From Notospermus geniculatus (lineage: Eukaryota > Nemertea > Pilidiophora > Heteronemertea > Lineidae): a DNA stretch of 64,000 bases. How positions within the stretch are numbered: the first letter of the stretch is position 1; every line of letters starts with the position of its first letter. Positions 54,085 through 63,305 of this stretch are shown one piece after another. The DNA is taken from contig NMRB01000096.1 of the NCBI GenBank assembly GCA_002633025.1, forward strand, positions 62,001-126,000. The letters are read 5' to 3'. The notes under the pieces are model-generated. The model worked only from the letters and a program-made list of their open reading frames with translations, searched no databases and had not been told where the DNA came from. The translations under genes were made by a program, and so were the position numbers.

Positions 54085-56072
54085 CTCGTACGTCTCACAA
54101 AAGAAGAAGGGCATTGACTCAGGGTTCGTCTCTTTGGGGATTTTCCACGACACATCACCGCTTTCATCCAGGAAGAATTCAGTGCTGAAAAAAATGTAGG
54201 CTTAATGAACAAACATGATAAATGACGATATTGTATTGAGAATCAGCAGCACACAGCAATATCAATAGGCCTAGGCCTACAGTGGTACTTCCCGTAAGCA
54301 AGCACCTGTCCAATGGATGAACACCTAGGCCCCTATAGGCCTACCGGTAGGCCATATGCGGGATACGGCGTATACCGTAGGCTAGTTAAACCTAGGCCTA
54401 CCCGTCGTCCCACTCCCGCCAGGCGCCAGCCAGCCAGCCAGGCAGGCCCAGCCCAGCACAAGCAGCAGGGCCAGGCCAGGCTGCTCACCTCGCTTATGAC
54501 CTGCCCCACTGTTAGTAGAGAGGCAAATCAGAAAAAGTGGCTTATTTAAGGAATCAAAATCATTTTGTAGTACAGACCACCCCACGGGCCAACTATCCAC
54601 GGTGGATGCCACTCTGTACTACAAAATGATTTTGATTTTGCCATTTCGGGTTTCTGCCTCTCTACTATGTATGTCAGTTCGGGAAAGTTCAAAAATTGGA
54701 AACGTTTCCGACTTTGGAAAGGTTTCTTTTTTTGGAAGCGATTTTCGATTCCAAAATCGGGAACGTTTCTGAATTTGGAAGCCCAGAGATTATGGCACAA
54801 TCAAGCCTTTTGATGATGATAATTGATAATTATCGATGATTGCAGCCAACTTACGCCAGCAATTCAGATTTTACGCCGTGAAATACAAGGTCACAGGTGC
54901 TGCCATCTGTTAATGGAAAAAAACACTTCCCGATTTTTGATACTCATATCCCGATTAGGCCTAACATTCAAATAGGCCTACACCGATTCCGATATCGGAA
55001 TCGAAAACCGCTTCCGAAAAAAGAAACGTCGCCAATATTGGAATCGCTGGGCTTCCAAAATCAGAAACGTTTCCAAATTCGGAACTTTCCCGAACTGATG
55101 TAGGCTCAGTTCGGCAAACGTCAAAATTCGGCAGCGCTGCCGTCAGAGGCAACCCCCGTTGCTGTATACGGCAACGGTTGCTCTCAACGGAAACTCTTCG
55201 ATGCCTCATACGGCATCCCCGAACTTCGGAACACTCTCGGGGCCGAGCACTCACGATCGGGGCTTCCATATTTGGATCATAGAGGGCAGCACACATCAAT
55301 GGATCGATTTTGCCAAGGAAATGCAAATCCTTCCAAGCATTTTTGACTTTTGTTATTAAAATGGGGCACTACGTGTATATGATGTACTGATAAATGTATA
55401 AGATGTTGTTAAATGTAATAAAAATAAACAATACGTCATTTTGAGCTGTGTTTTACGACAGGATGATCACCTCATTTATTCTCCCGCCATTTTTAGCGCC
55501 GATGACGTGATGTTGAGGGGGCATCTCAGAAGTTTACATCTGACCGAATTTTTATTACAATTTCAGCTTTCTGCCACCGGCAGTGTCCTTCTACGGCAAC
55601 GGTTGCGTCTGACGGCAGCGCTGCCGAATTTTGACGTTTGCCGAACTGAGGCTAGGCCCTACTACTATGATGCAATTACAGCTGGAAAGGATGCATTCGA
55701 TATGTCGTAATAATGTCGGAGGCTGGCGTGATGGCTGCACGAAAGCATGCATTATTAGGCCTGGCATGCATATGCATGCATCGCATGCATAGGCCTAGGG
55801 CTGCTACACCATGTACATGCCATGCTTATGCATGCATGCATTGCTCGTTTTGTGTTCATTTTTTATGCCCAACTAGGCTAACTTACCCTTCTATCCCGGT
55901 AGGTTCTAGAGCTCCGGCGAGGGAGACGCACTCAACAATCTGCAATTTATATAAAAAATTTATTAGAGTTTCTCTGTGACACAGAGACATCACAATTGAA
56001 TACAATTTAAGCATCGTTTTAAGACTTTTAACACACCTTCCAAGTCCCATAATACGCTGCCTCTTCCGCCAT
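54085..56072 (-). CDS. Duplicated exons 1-3 of the BTB gene
   Basis: Exon copies at 56037-56072 (ATG onward, 12 codons), 55887-55939 and 54085-54184. They keep the same lengths (36, 53 and 100 bases), the same splice sites, an open frame and the same encoded 63 residues as the exons at 50988-51780. No downstream exon follows before copy 1. They could act as an alternative promoter and start whose exon 3 joins exon 4 at 50420, be a dead fragment, or be the second haplotype wrongly placed in tandem. Strong conservation of the reading frame suggests recent origin. Confidence 0.6.
54552..54635. repeat. Foldback element inside duplicated intron 2
   Basis: aatcaaaatcattttgtagt and its complement form the arms, with gacc(a)cc/ggtgg near the centre. 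It is absent from copy 1. Confidence 0.8.
54678..55100. repeat. Foldback element (~420 bp) inside duplicated intron 2
   Basis: cagttcgggaaagttcaaaa at the left pairs with the right end aattcggaactttcccgaac. The arms include tggaaacgtttccgac-type and cgattttcgattcc/ggaatcgaaaac words. It is absent from copy 1. Confidence 0.75.
55104..55655. repeat. Foldback element (~550 bp) inside duplicated intron 2
   Basis: ggctcagttcggcaaacgtc with aaaattcggcagcgctgccg at the left faces the complement at about 55605-55655. The centre is unique. It is absent from copy 1. Confidence 0.78.
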
Positions 56073-56496
56073 GATGCTTTTCGTGTTTACATCATCCACG
56101 CATGCGTAAAAAGATCGGGTGACGTCATTCGCGGTAAGTGATGTCAGTGTAAAAGGAATGGTAGTCCGGGAAATGAACGTCCGCGTTACAATAGTCTTCC
56201 AATGTCAAGTTTTTATCAAACTGTCAGGGTTGCCCAGACATGGAATCCGGAGGGACTTTCAGTTCACTGTAGTTCCAAGTTTCTTTATTCAGTAGGCTAG
56301 GCCTATTACATTGATTGCTGAAAATAAGGCTTGACTTGGTCTACCATGAGGTACGGTAGATTAAAGACTTCATGGTTCCTCTGAATAGGGGCGCTGTTAT
56401 GGCTGACGATAGTACCGGTAATCAAGAAAGCCTCGCTCTCTCAGCACTGACTAGGATCAGCAAAGCAATTTGAGATTTTCCTACCCCTTACAAAAA

Positions 56497-57086
56497 GGTC
56501 CGTTTATACAGAGAGCGACCGCGACTGCGACCGCGACCGCGACACCGACCGCGACAGCCGCTGTGTATAAAGGAAAACGTCGTGGTCGCCTAGAAATATG
56601 CCAGGACGCATCGAAGTTCACACTACAAAAAAAGTGTCAGCGACATTTTCAAAAAAATTCGATCTGGAGGCAATCGCTGCGGCATGTCGCGCGACCAAAA
56701 TTTTGGTCGCAGTCGCGGGCGCGCTGTGTATAAACGGGCCTTTAAGGCCCGTTTATACAGAGCGCGACCGCGACTGCGACCGCGACCGCGACACCGACCG
56801 CGGCAGCCGCTGTGTATAAACGAAAACGCCGTGGTCGCCTGGAAATATGCCAGGACCACATTGAAGTTCACGTTACAAAAAAAAGTGTCGAGCGGCATTT
56901 TCAAAAATTTCGCTCTGGAGGCAATCTCTGCGGCATGCCGCGCGACCAAAATTTTGGTCGCGGCCGCGGTCGCGTTGTGTATAAACGTTCCCATTCATTT
57001 TACATTTGATCAATCCGATGCGGCTGCCGCGGTCGGTGCCGCGGTCGCGGTCGCAGTCGCGGTCGCGCTCTGTATAAACGGGCCTT
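56497..57086. repeat. Two tandem foldback elements with CGACCG-repeat arms
   Basis: Element 1 is 56497-56742 and element 2 is 56744-57086. Both end in ggcccgtttatacag or its complement, and the inner arm is a run of gcgaccgcgactgcgacc hexamer-like units. Both carry aaatatgccaggac and accaaaattttggtcgc in the middle. The junction between them is itself a palindrome. Confidence 0.85.
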
Positions 57087-57168
57087 TACAAAGCACTCGT
57101 TAGACAACCCCCCCCCCCCGCATCATGGAGTACACTCAGGAAATTTGGAGTCCTTGGAGACGTGGTAG

Positions 57169-57581
57169 TAGCGCCGAGGTTGCGCACTTTTGGACTCCGA
57201 CTCCGACTTCAACTACCGGTACCAGAATTAATTGCAGTCCGCTGTAGACGTCCTTAATAAAAACGAGTTCATAGACGTTTGCAAATCGTAGAATGCCATA
57301 AAAAGTTCTTTGTGGCAGAATTATTTGACCTGTAATCGGAAGTGCACATACATCGCAAATATTAGTGTTTCAAGTCGTAACGACTAGGCTTACGACTTCA
57401 ATATTCATTCGGCATTTCCCATTTGTAAGGCCAAATTTTTCTGCCTTCAATTTATGGTGTATTGACGAAATGAAAACGTCTATCAACTCGTTTTTGTCAA
57501 GGATGTCCACAGCGCACTGCAGTTCATTCTCGATCGTAGTTCAAGTCGGAGTTTGAGTCGGAAAGGTGCGCAACCTCGCTA
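57169..57581. repeat. Foldback element with ~90 bp arms, copy 2
   Basis: Same family as 52490-52875, inside the second segmental copy. It differs by a few small indels. Confidence 0.82.
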
Positions 57582-57949
57582 TAATCCGATTTAGAGCGAG
57601 TGCAACGGAAAGCAACCAAACTCGTGCGAGGCCTTTTGTAAACCTGTCCCCTACACAAGACAATCAGTTGCTTGGCCCACTCTTGCCCACAGTAGGCCTA
57701 CGCCCGGGGGTTAGGCGGAGACATGATAATCATGTTCAAAATTACACATGGCCTACTCTTGACCTCAGCAGTGCCTTTTCAGTCGGAATGTGACCAGCCG
57801 AGAACATGAAACTCGAACCAGGAAGGTTTAGGAGCAGACGACGCTTCTTTTGCAACCGGATCGTAAAAGACTGGAACAGCCTGCCACCGGACACGTGAGG
57901 CCATATTCTACATGCAGTTCAACTTCCTTAACTCTAAGTCTAAAGGGCG

Positions 57950-58842
57950 GTTTACACTAGGTTGCACCAAGTTGCAAGTTGCAGCAACTTGCAACTTCAC
58001 AGAAAAAAAAAATCAACTCGAGTGGAGACTCAGAGTCTCACTTTAGGGACAAAATGGTTCGAAACACTTTTTGACTCAAAATGAAACAGAAAATATTTCG
58101 GCCCGAGACAATGACACCTCGTTCCGAGGGAAAATATTTCGGGCCGAGTTGTTATTGTCTCGCGCCGAAATATTTTCTGTTTCATTTTGAGTCAAAAAGT
58201 GTTTCGAACCATTTTGTCCCTAAAGTGAGACTCTGAGTCTCGACTCGATTTGATTTTTTTCTGTGTTGTTGCAAACTACCTGGGACGGTTTAAGGCCCGT
58301 TTACACATGCAACTTTTCATATGCAACTTCATGCAACTTGTTGCATAAACCTGATGAGACCAAAAAGTTTCATAAAAGTTGCATGTGTAAACGGGCATGC
58401 AACTTGTTGCAACTCGATCACGCTGGATGTTGCATCGATTTTCCTATGTGTAAACCGTCCCAAGGTACAAAAAGCACAAAATTGACACAATAAATGAAAT
58501 AAACAAGAAGTCAATCTCCAGAATTCACGAATTTTCGACCCCAACCGGGGTCGAAAAAGACCCCGGTTGAAAAAAGACCCCGGTTGTAAACCGGTTGTAA
58601 ACCGTCCCAGGTAGTTTGCAACAAGTTGCAAGTTGCTGCAACTTGCAACTTGGTGCAACCTAGTGTAAACGGGCCTTTACACATAGAAAAATTGATGCAA
58701 CATCCAGCGTGACCGAGTTGCAACAAGTTGCATGCCCGTTTACACATGCAACTTTTATGAAACTTTTTGGTCTCATCAGGTTTATGCAACAAGTTGCATG
58801 AAGTTGCATATGAAAAGTTGCATGTGTAAACGGGCCTTTAGG
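57950..58842. repeat. Large palindromic element inserted in an older foldback element
   Basis: The ends read gggcggtttacactaggttg and the complement of cgtgtaaacgggcc. It is built from inverted blocks: gcaacttgttgca- and gcaagttgcagcaacttgca-rich arms, a central hairpin at 58015-58245 (gagactcagagtctcacttt paired with its complement), and gaccccaaccggggtcgaaa near 58540. The flanks (ccttaactctaag on the left, tagctattgtttgcagggca on the right) belong to the family at 45105-45224. Confidence 0.8.
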
Positions 58843-59399
58843 TTCCCCTTAGCTATTGTTTGCAGGGCAGAATACAAAGTTATAAGGAGGCTTCTGCAGG
58901 CCGTAGTCATGGCACCCTTTCTCACTTTTCAAGTCGCGGCTGGACAAGTCTTGGGATGGTACTAGGGATTGTTACTTGTATCAATCCCTCATTCTAATCT
59001 TAGTGAGAAGAATCTGATGCCACAACGGAGTGATCACGAGGATAAACAGCAGACAACGTGTGGCGGGACAATGTATATTTGTATATATTACTAGGCCTAA
59101 GATTTTTCTGCGTCAACCCCAAGCCATGCGCACAAGTTTATTTTTCGTCCCAAAGCACGATTGCAGAGGCAAAGACCCGCAAGGGCCATAGCCTATGATG
59201 ATGATGGCGGACATTAATGCTGCAGGCCCTGTGACGGAATCACCGATCTCGATGTGGGGGATACCTAACCGCGACGAGTTGTCTTGGGGGTAGGCTCGTA
59301 ATTCGTAATCCCATCCTGAGAATCTCAGGTCATTTACGGTCGTACTCTCCCTCAAAGCGCGAGTTGGGGAGCCGGTTGTGAAGACCCTGGGTGCGAGGA

Positions 59400-60050
59400 T
59401 CATGGCATATCCCTAAACGACGGCTTGAATTACCCCGCAGACTCCATCCCCACGCACAGAACATTCTAGGTTTTCTTCGGTTGTGTATCATCAAGTTCTC
59501 TCTGATAGTCATAAACAACAGCCCGGGGGCCTTGCATTGGTCGCCCCGCACATCCCTTGAAACGACGGCTTGAATTAATACCCCACAGGCTCCATCCCCA
59601 CGCACAGAACATTCTAGGTTTTCTTCGGTTGTGTATCATCAAGTTCCCTCTGATAGGATAAACAACAGCCCGGGGGCCTTGCATTGGTCGCCCCGCACAT
59701 CCCTTGAAACGACGGCTCGAATTACCCAACAGACTCCATCCCCATATGCCGTGGTGCGGAGCGACCAATGCAAGGCCCCCGGGCTGTTGTTTATCCTATC
59801 AGAGGGAACTTGATGATACCCAACCGAAGAAAACCTATAGAATGTTCTGAGCGTGTGGCCAAACGACGGCTTGAATTACCCCACAGACTCCATCCCCACG
59901 CACAGAACATTCTAGGTTTTCTTCGGTTGGGTATCATCAAAAATAGATAAGCGAGCGCTCGCTTATCTATTTTTGGTATCATCAAGTTCCCTCTGATAGT
60001 CACAAACAACAGCCCGGGGGCCTTGCATTGGTCGCCCCGCAATCTCCTTC
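59400..60050. repeat. Complex direct and inverted repeat block (~149 bp units)
   Basis: A unit containing cacagaacattctaggtttt, cttcggttg, aacaacagcccgggggcctt and gcattggtcgccccgca occurs in direct orientation near 59451, 59600 and 59895. It occurs inverted near 59755-59860. A perfect 36 bp palindrome (aaaaatagataagcgagc and its complement) is inserted at 59939-59974. Confidence 0.82.
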
Positions 60051-60148
60051 CCTTTGACATGTTGAGGGCATCACCACCGCGGACGACGACGATCGTAGTC
60101 CATACCAACGCAATCTTGACGCACGTTCCGTGACACGTGTAAATGGCA

Positions 60149-60348
60149 TTAGGCTCCAGTTCCATAGAGCTCACGTTGACACTTTTCACGCGCCACGCTT
60201 CACGTTTTCCTTTCGTTCCTCGATTCAGCGCACAACGAGACACACATTATACCTGGCCTGTGTCATGCTTTCTCCGAGGAACGAAAGGAAAACGTGAAGC
60301 GTGGCGCGTGAAAAGTGTCAACGTGAACTCTATGGAACTGAAGCCTTA
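60149..60348. repeat. Foldback element, 200 bp
   Basis: aggctccagttccatagagc pairs with tctatggaactgaagcct. The arms continue through cacgttgacacttttcacgc and cgttttcctttcgttcctcg, leaving a central region of about 45 bases. Confidence 0.88.
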
Positions 60349-60934
60349 GAGACGTTGCGCAGCGGCCCAACTCCGACTTCATTAACTACGAGAATGAATT
60401 GCAGTCGGCTATGGACATCCTTCATAAAAACGATTTGATAAGTTATCAATTCGTCAAACACCATAAATTGAAGGCAGAAAATTTTGGATATAATGAATAT
60501 TGAAGTCGTAATCCTAGACCTAGTCGTGCAGTTCGAAGGGCGGCGCGTGACCGGAGGCCTTGATTAGCCAAGATGGAAATCAACATGAACCCCATCAATG
60601 GGGAAGTCCACTTTATCAATGAATTTGGTGACGTTTTTTGTTGCTGTGACAATTTTCTCTGATGTGTTGCGCGGAATTGTCGAGATTTCACTATAAATGT
60701 GACTAATGGAAATGGAGACGGGCATTTTACCGTAAATTGTTACCGGTTGCCTGCTGTCTTTCTCTAGAATGTTCTCTAATCGGGTCGTGTGTCACGACCC
60801 AGTTTGTGATGGCGCCGTGTGATGTGACAACGTTTCCTGTTCTGAGATGCCGCTAATTTTTCACATGACCACCACTTGCGCGCTTTGGGGGTTAAGTCGT
60901 CACCTCTTCCCGTGAAGGTGAAGAGATGGGGAGC

Positions 60935-60942
60935 TATAAAAG
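60935..60942 (+). promoter_or_regulatory. TATA box of the Ras-like gene
   Basis: TATAAAAG lies 75 bases upstream of the ATG at 61017, which leaves room for initiation about 30 bases downstream of it and a short leader. It is the clearest core promoter element in the window. Confidence 0.65.
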
Positions 60943-61016
60943 TCAGCCAAATTTATTGCTTCATCAAAACAAATTTCTACATTGACGTAGACGGTTCTAT
61001 CTGCCATCAACTCAAC

Positions 61017-61745
61017 ATGACGAGACCAACACGCCTTTCAACGTGCTCGACAGTTTCGACTGGTTCAACATCAGTCGCATCCGTGACCACCCCGTACACC
61101 ATCGCAATCATGGGCGATGGCGGAGTCGGGAAGAGCAGTATCATCTCCCAGTTCTTCCGAAGAAAATTCTCCAGCGTCTACGCACCGACAGTTGAGGAGT
61201 TCTATCGAGAGACAATCACCGCCGACGGACAAGCGATCACATTTGAAATCTTAGACACGGCAGGGTCGTATTCCTTTCCGGCGATGAGACAAATTTACAT
61301 CAAAAAAGCCGATGTTTTCGTGCTGGTGTTCGCCCTGGACAATCCAGAGTCATTCGAAAGGTTGTTAGAATTGCGTTCGGAGATCATCAGTGGCCTCCAA
61401 GGCAAGCCGGTTCCCTTGATTATCGTCGGGAACAAAAGCGACACCGTCACAGAGCGAAGCGTAGAGAACGTGGTTCGAGAACTGACCATCGAATGCGAAT
61501 GGAGCAATAGTTACGTTGAATGCTCCGCCCTGCGAAATTCAAACGTGGACAAAGTTTTTCTGCATACTGTGAAAGCGTTACGGCGGTCGGGCTGGGATCT
61601 ACCATCGAACCCAAAGAACGTTTGCGCTGGTTACTCCAGGTATGTTAGGAGCATGAGTCTGACAAAGACACCAAGCAAATCTTCTATGGACTTGTTGAAA
61701 TTAAAAAAGTCAAAGTGGCAAACAAACGCCTGCACGATATTGTAA
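61017..61745 (+). CDS. Ras-family small GTPase, intronless, RASD/DIRAS-like
   Basis: 242 codons from the first in-frame ATG (61017) after a TATA box. G1 is GDGGVGKS (residues 33-40), G3 DTAG (80-83), G4 NKSD (139-142), G5 ECSAL (168-172). The segment after DTAG is SYSFPAMR, so the position equal to Ras Gln61 is Ser (84), as in DIRAS proteins; loss of this Gln usually means slow intrinsic GTP hydrolysis. FPAMR and FVLVFALDNPESFE resemble RASD/Dexras. A Ser/Thr-rich extension of about 30 residues precedes the G domain. The C-terminus has a basic patch (KLKKSK) and ends CTIL, a CAAX box whose final Leu favours geranylgeranylation. It should act at membranes as a molecular switch. The gene has no introns, unlike its neighbours. 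The exact subfamily is unsure. Confidence 0.9.
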   Translation: MTRPTRLSTCSTVSTGSTSVASVTTPYTIAIMGDGGVGKSSIISQFFRRKFSSVYAPTVEEFYRETITADGQAITFEILDTAGSYSFPAMRQIYIKKADVFVLVFALDNPESFERLLELRSEIISGLQGKPVPLIIVGNKSDTVTERSVENVVRELTIECEWSNSYVECSALRNSNVDKVFLHTVKALRRSGWDLPSNPKNVCAGYSRYVRSMSLTKTPSKSSMDLLKLKKSKWQTNACTIL

Positions 61746-62005
61746 ACTTGCGATGGAAGACGCATTTGGTTGCGACCTTCTAGCTCACAAAGAGTTAAAT
61801 GCGTCTTGCCCAGGAAATCCCAAAATTGCTGGTTGTGCGGACGAGTGATGGGAAAGTGAGGCATTCTGTCGTTTATGGACCGGTTTCACCGAAAACCATC
61901 CAGATCCAATGAGTCATGTAACTGGTGTTGCTCTCGAATAGGCGCTCATTTCAGGGTAATTGTTGACATATCGAAGTATTGTAAATAATTTTTTTGTTCA
62001 TGACA

Positions 62006-62011
62006 AATAAA
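62006..62011 (+). terminator. Poly(A) signal of the Ras-like gene
   Basis: AATAAA, 261 bases after the stop codon, followed by gcgggtcacgc. It gives a short 3' UTR consistent with a compact gene. Confidence 0.6.
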
Positions 62012-62395
62012 GCGGGTCACGCAATTGCTTTTGTACCGGTGTAACTGCTTGGTGTTGTCGGTTTTTTTGACACTTTTCGTCTAATCGACCAATTTTCAGC
62101 CTAATTTCTATTTCACCGACCCATAGGTGTAGATCTTATTCAACTATGAACGGTGTGGCATCGCTCCCAAGCTGAGTGCAAGCTCCGCGGTTACTATTTT
62201 ATTCTTGGTGGTGAATGATTGACATCTCCAAGAGACGAGGTACATGTAGGATCAAGCTAGGGGCAAAGGACAGCAGTACGCCTACTCAGCCCCTCAAAGA
62301 ACCTCGACTCAATACCGACTACGCGGTACATGTGGGAAAGTCGCCAGATGATCACCTGCGACGGTCATAGTTCGTAGCTGAACACCTTGTATGTC

Positions 62396-62501
62396 CACGG
62401 GCAGCTGTACTTATGGTGATATAACCCCTAAAATATATAAAAAGACTTTTTATATATTTTACCGGTAGGGGTTATATCACCATAAGTACAGCTGCCCGTG
62501 G
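62396..62501. repeat. Palindromic element A with 8 bp target duplication
   Basis: ccacgggcagctgtacttat and its complement enclose a short A/T centre. It is flanked on both sides by gtatgtcc (62389-62396 and 62501-62508), an 8 bp direct repeat as produced by hAT-type transposition. Confidence 0.85.
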
Positions 62502-62525
62502 TATGTCCCTACCCTTATCGCGTCA

Positions 62526-62584
62526 GGGCTGGGTTGCACAAAACTCATGTTAGCGCTAACATGAGTTTTGTGCAACCGGCCCCA
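62526..62584. repeat. Palindromic element B
   Basis: ggttgcacaaaactcatgtt followed by agc is perfectly inverted, giving a 46 bp loop-free palindrome at 62532-62577 inside gggct/ggcccc ends. tgtccctaccctta occurs on both sides (62504 and 62588). Confidence 0.88.
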
Positions 62585-62605
62585 GGTGTGTCCCTACCCT
62601 TAGGC

Positions 62606-62714
62606 GCTAAATCCATTCACGCGATTTTCTTGCCGCAGACGCTCGTTTCCGCCGCGTTGGTCCTGGCAAAGGATGCGACATCGCGCGGCACGAAAATCGC
62701 GTGAATGGATTCTT
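62606..62714. repeat. Palindromic element C
   Basis: ctaaatccattcacgcgatt and aatcgcgtgaatggattctt are the arms, separated by about 65 bases rich in cgc words. Confidence 0.82.
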
Positions 62715-62715
62715 A

Positions 62716-62851
62716 GCTGCTTTTCCACGAGACGTTTGCGGACGCGATTTCGGTGGCGGACGCGGGTGCGAGTGAAATAGCTAAAGGGAAATACATTGGA
62801 CCCGCGCCCGCCTCCTATTCCGCGCCCGCAAACGTATCGTGGAAAAGCAGC
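62716..62851. repeat. Palindromic element D
   Basis: gctgcttttccacgagacgt pairs with the complement of aacgtatcgtggaaaagcag; inner cgcggg words also pair loosely. Confidence 0.82.
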
Positions 62852-62857
62852 CTAAAG

Positions 62858-62948
62858 CCTAGTTTATACTTCGACGCAAGACCATCGGCGTACAGATTTT
62901 GATCGTGCGTCGGACGCCGATGGTCTTGCGTCGAAGTATAAACTAGGC
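62858..62948. repeat. Palindromic element E
   Basis: gcctagtttatacttcgacg followed by caagaccatcggcgt is inverted nearly perfectly, around a centre of about 21 bases. Confidence 0.9.
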
Positions 62949-63032
62949 ATAAAGCGGGTGATCCACTGTTGCGATTTTAGCTTGAGACGGTATGGGCGGT
63001 ATTTTCCGCCAAAATCTCAGCGCGATAATTCA

Positions 63033-63182
63033 AAGAGGGAATAGTTGACAGAGGGAATATTTCTACTTTGTTTCCATTAGACAACCAAAGAGGGAATAGT
63101 TGACAGAGGGAATAGTTGACAGAGGGAATAGTTGACAGAGGGAATAGTTGACAGAGGGAATAGTTGACAGAGGGAATAGTTG
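63033..63182. repeat. 16 bp tandem repeat at the gap edge
   Basis: agagggaatagttgac is repeated at least six times in a row (from about 63089), with two diverged units before it. It runs directly into the gap, which it probably caused. Confidence 0.88.
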
Positions 63183-63305
63183 NNNNNNNNNNNNNNNNNN
63201 NNNNNNNNNNNNNNNNNNNNNNNNNNNNNNNNNNNNNNNNNNNNNNNNNNNNNNNNNNNNNNNNNNNNNNNNNNNNNNNNNNNNNNNNNNNNNNNNNNNN
63301 NNNNN
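63183..63305. other. Assembly gap (123 Ns)
   Basis: Unsequenced; bordered on the left by the 16 bp tandem repeat. Confidence 0.99.

Larger units (their letters stand above)
53952..57638. repeat. Segmental duplication, copy 2
   Basis: Begins cctattacacctaaaaaaac and ends near actcgtgcgaggccttttg. It is ~1.6 kb longer than copy 1. About 1.15 kb of the excess is foldback sequence inserted at 54511-55668 inside intron 2; the rest comes mainly from the extra GGCCCGTTTATACAG element near 56500-57086. Confidence 0.88.
57639..60930. other. Gene-free repeat block upstream of the Ras-like gene
   Basis: Apart from the listed repeats (57950-58842, 59400-60050, 60149-60348), no exon was recognised. A truncated copy of the foldback family of 52490 occupies about 60350-60520. 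Confidence 0.5.

Noticed and set aside
56470-57103. Overlapping open frames with Arg/Ala/Thr repeats
   Set aside because: They are translations of the CGACCG-type repeat arms of foldback elements.
59330-60243. Several 60-150 codon open frames containing CAWGWSL
   Set aside because: The same peptide recurs because the underlying ~149 bp repeat unit recurs; they lack start context and domains.
60876-61016. 47-codon N-terminal extension of the Ras-like protein
   Set aside because: It begins at TTG and runs through the TATA box, so it is upstream of the likely transcription start.
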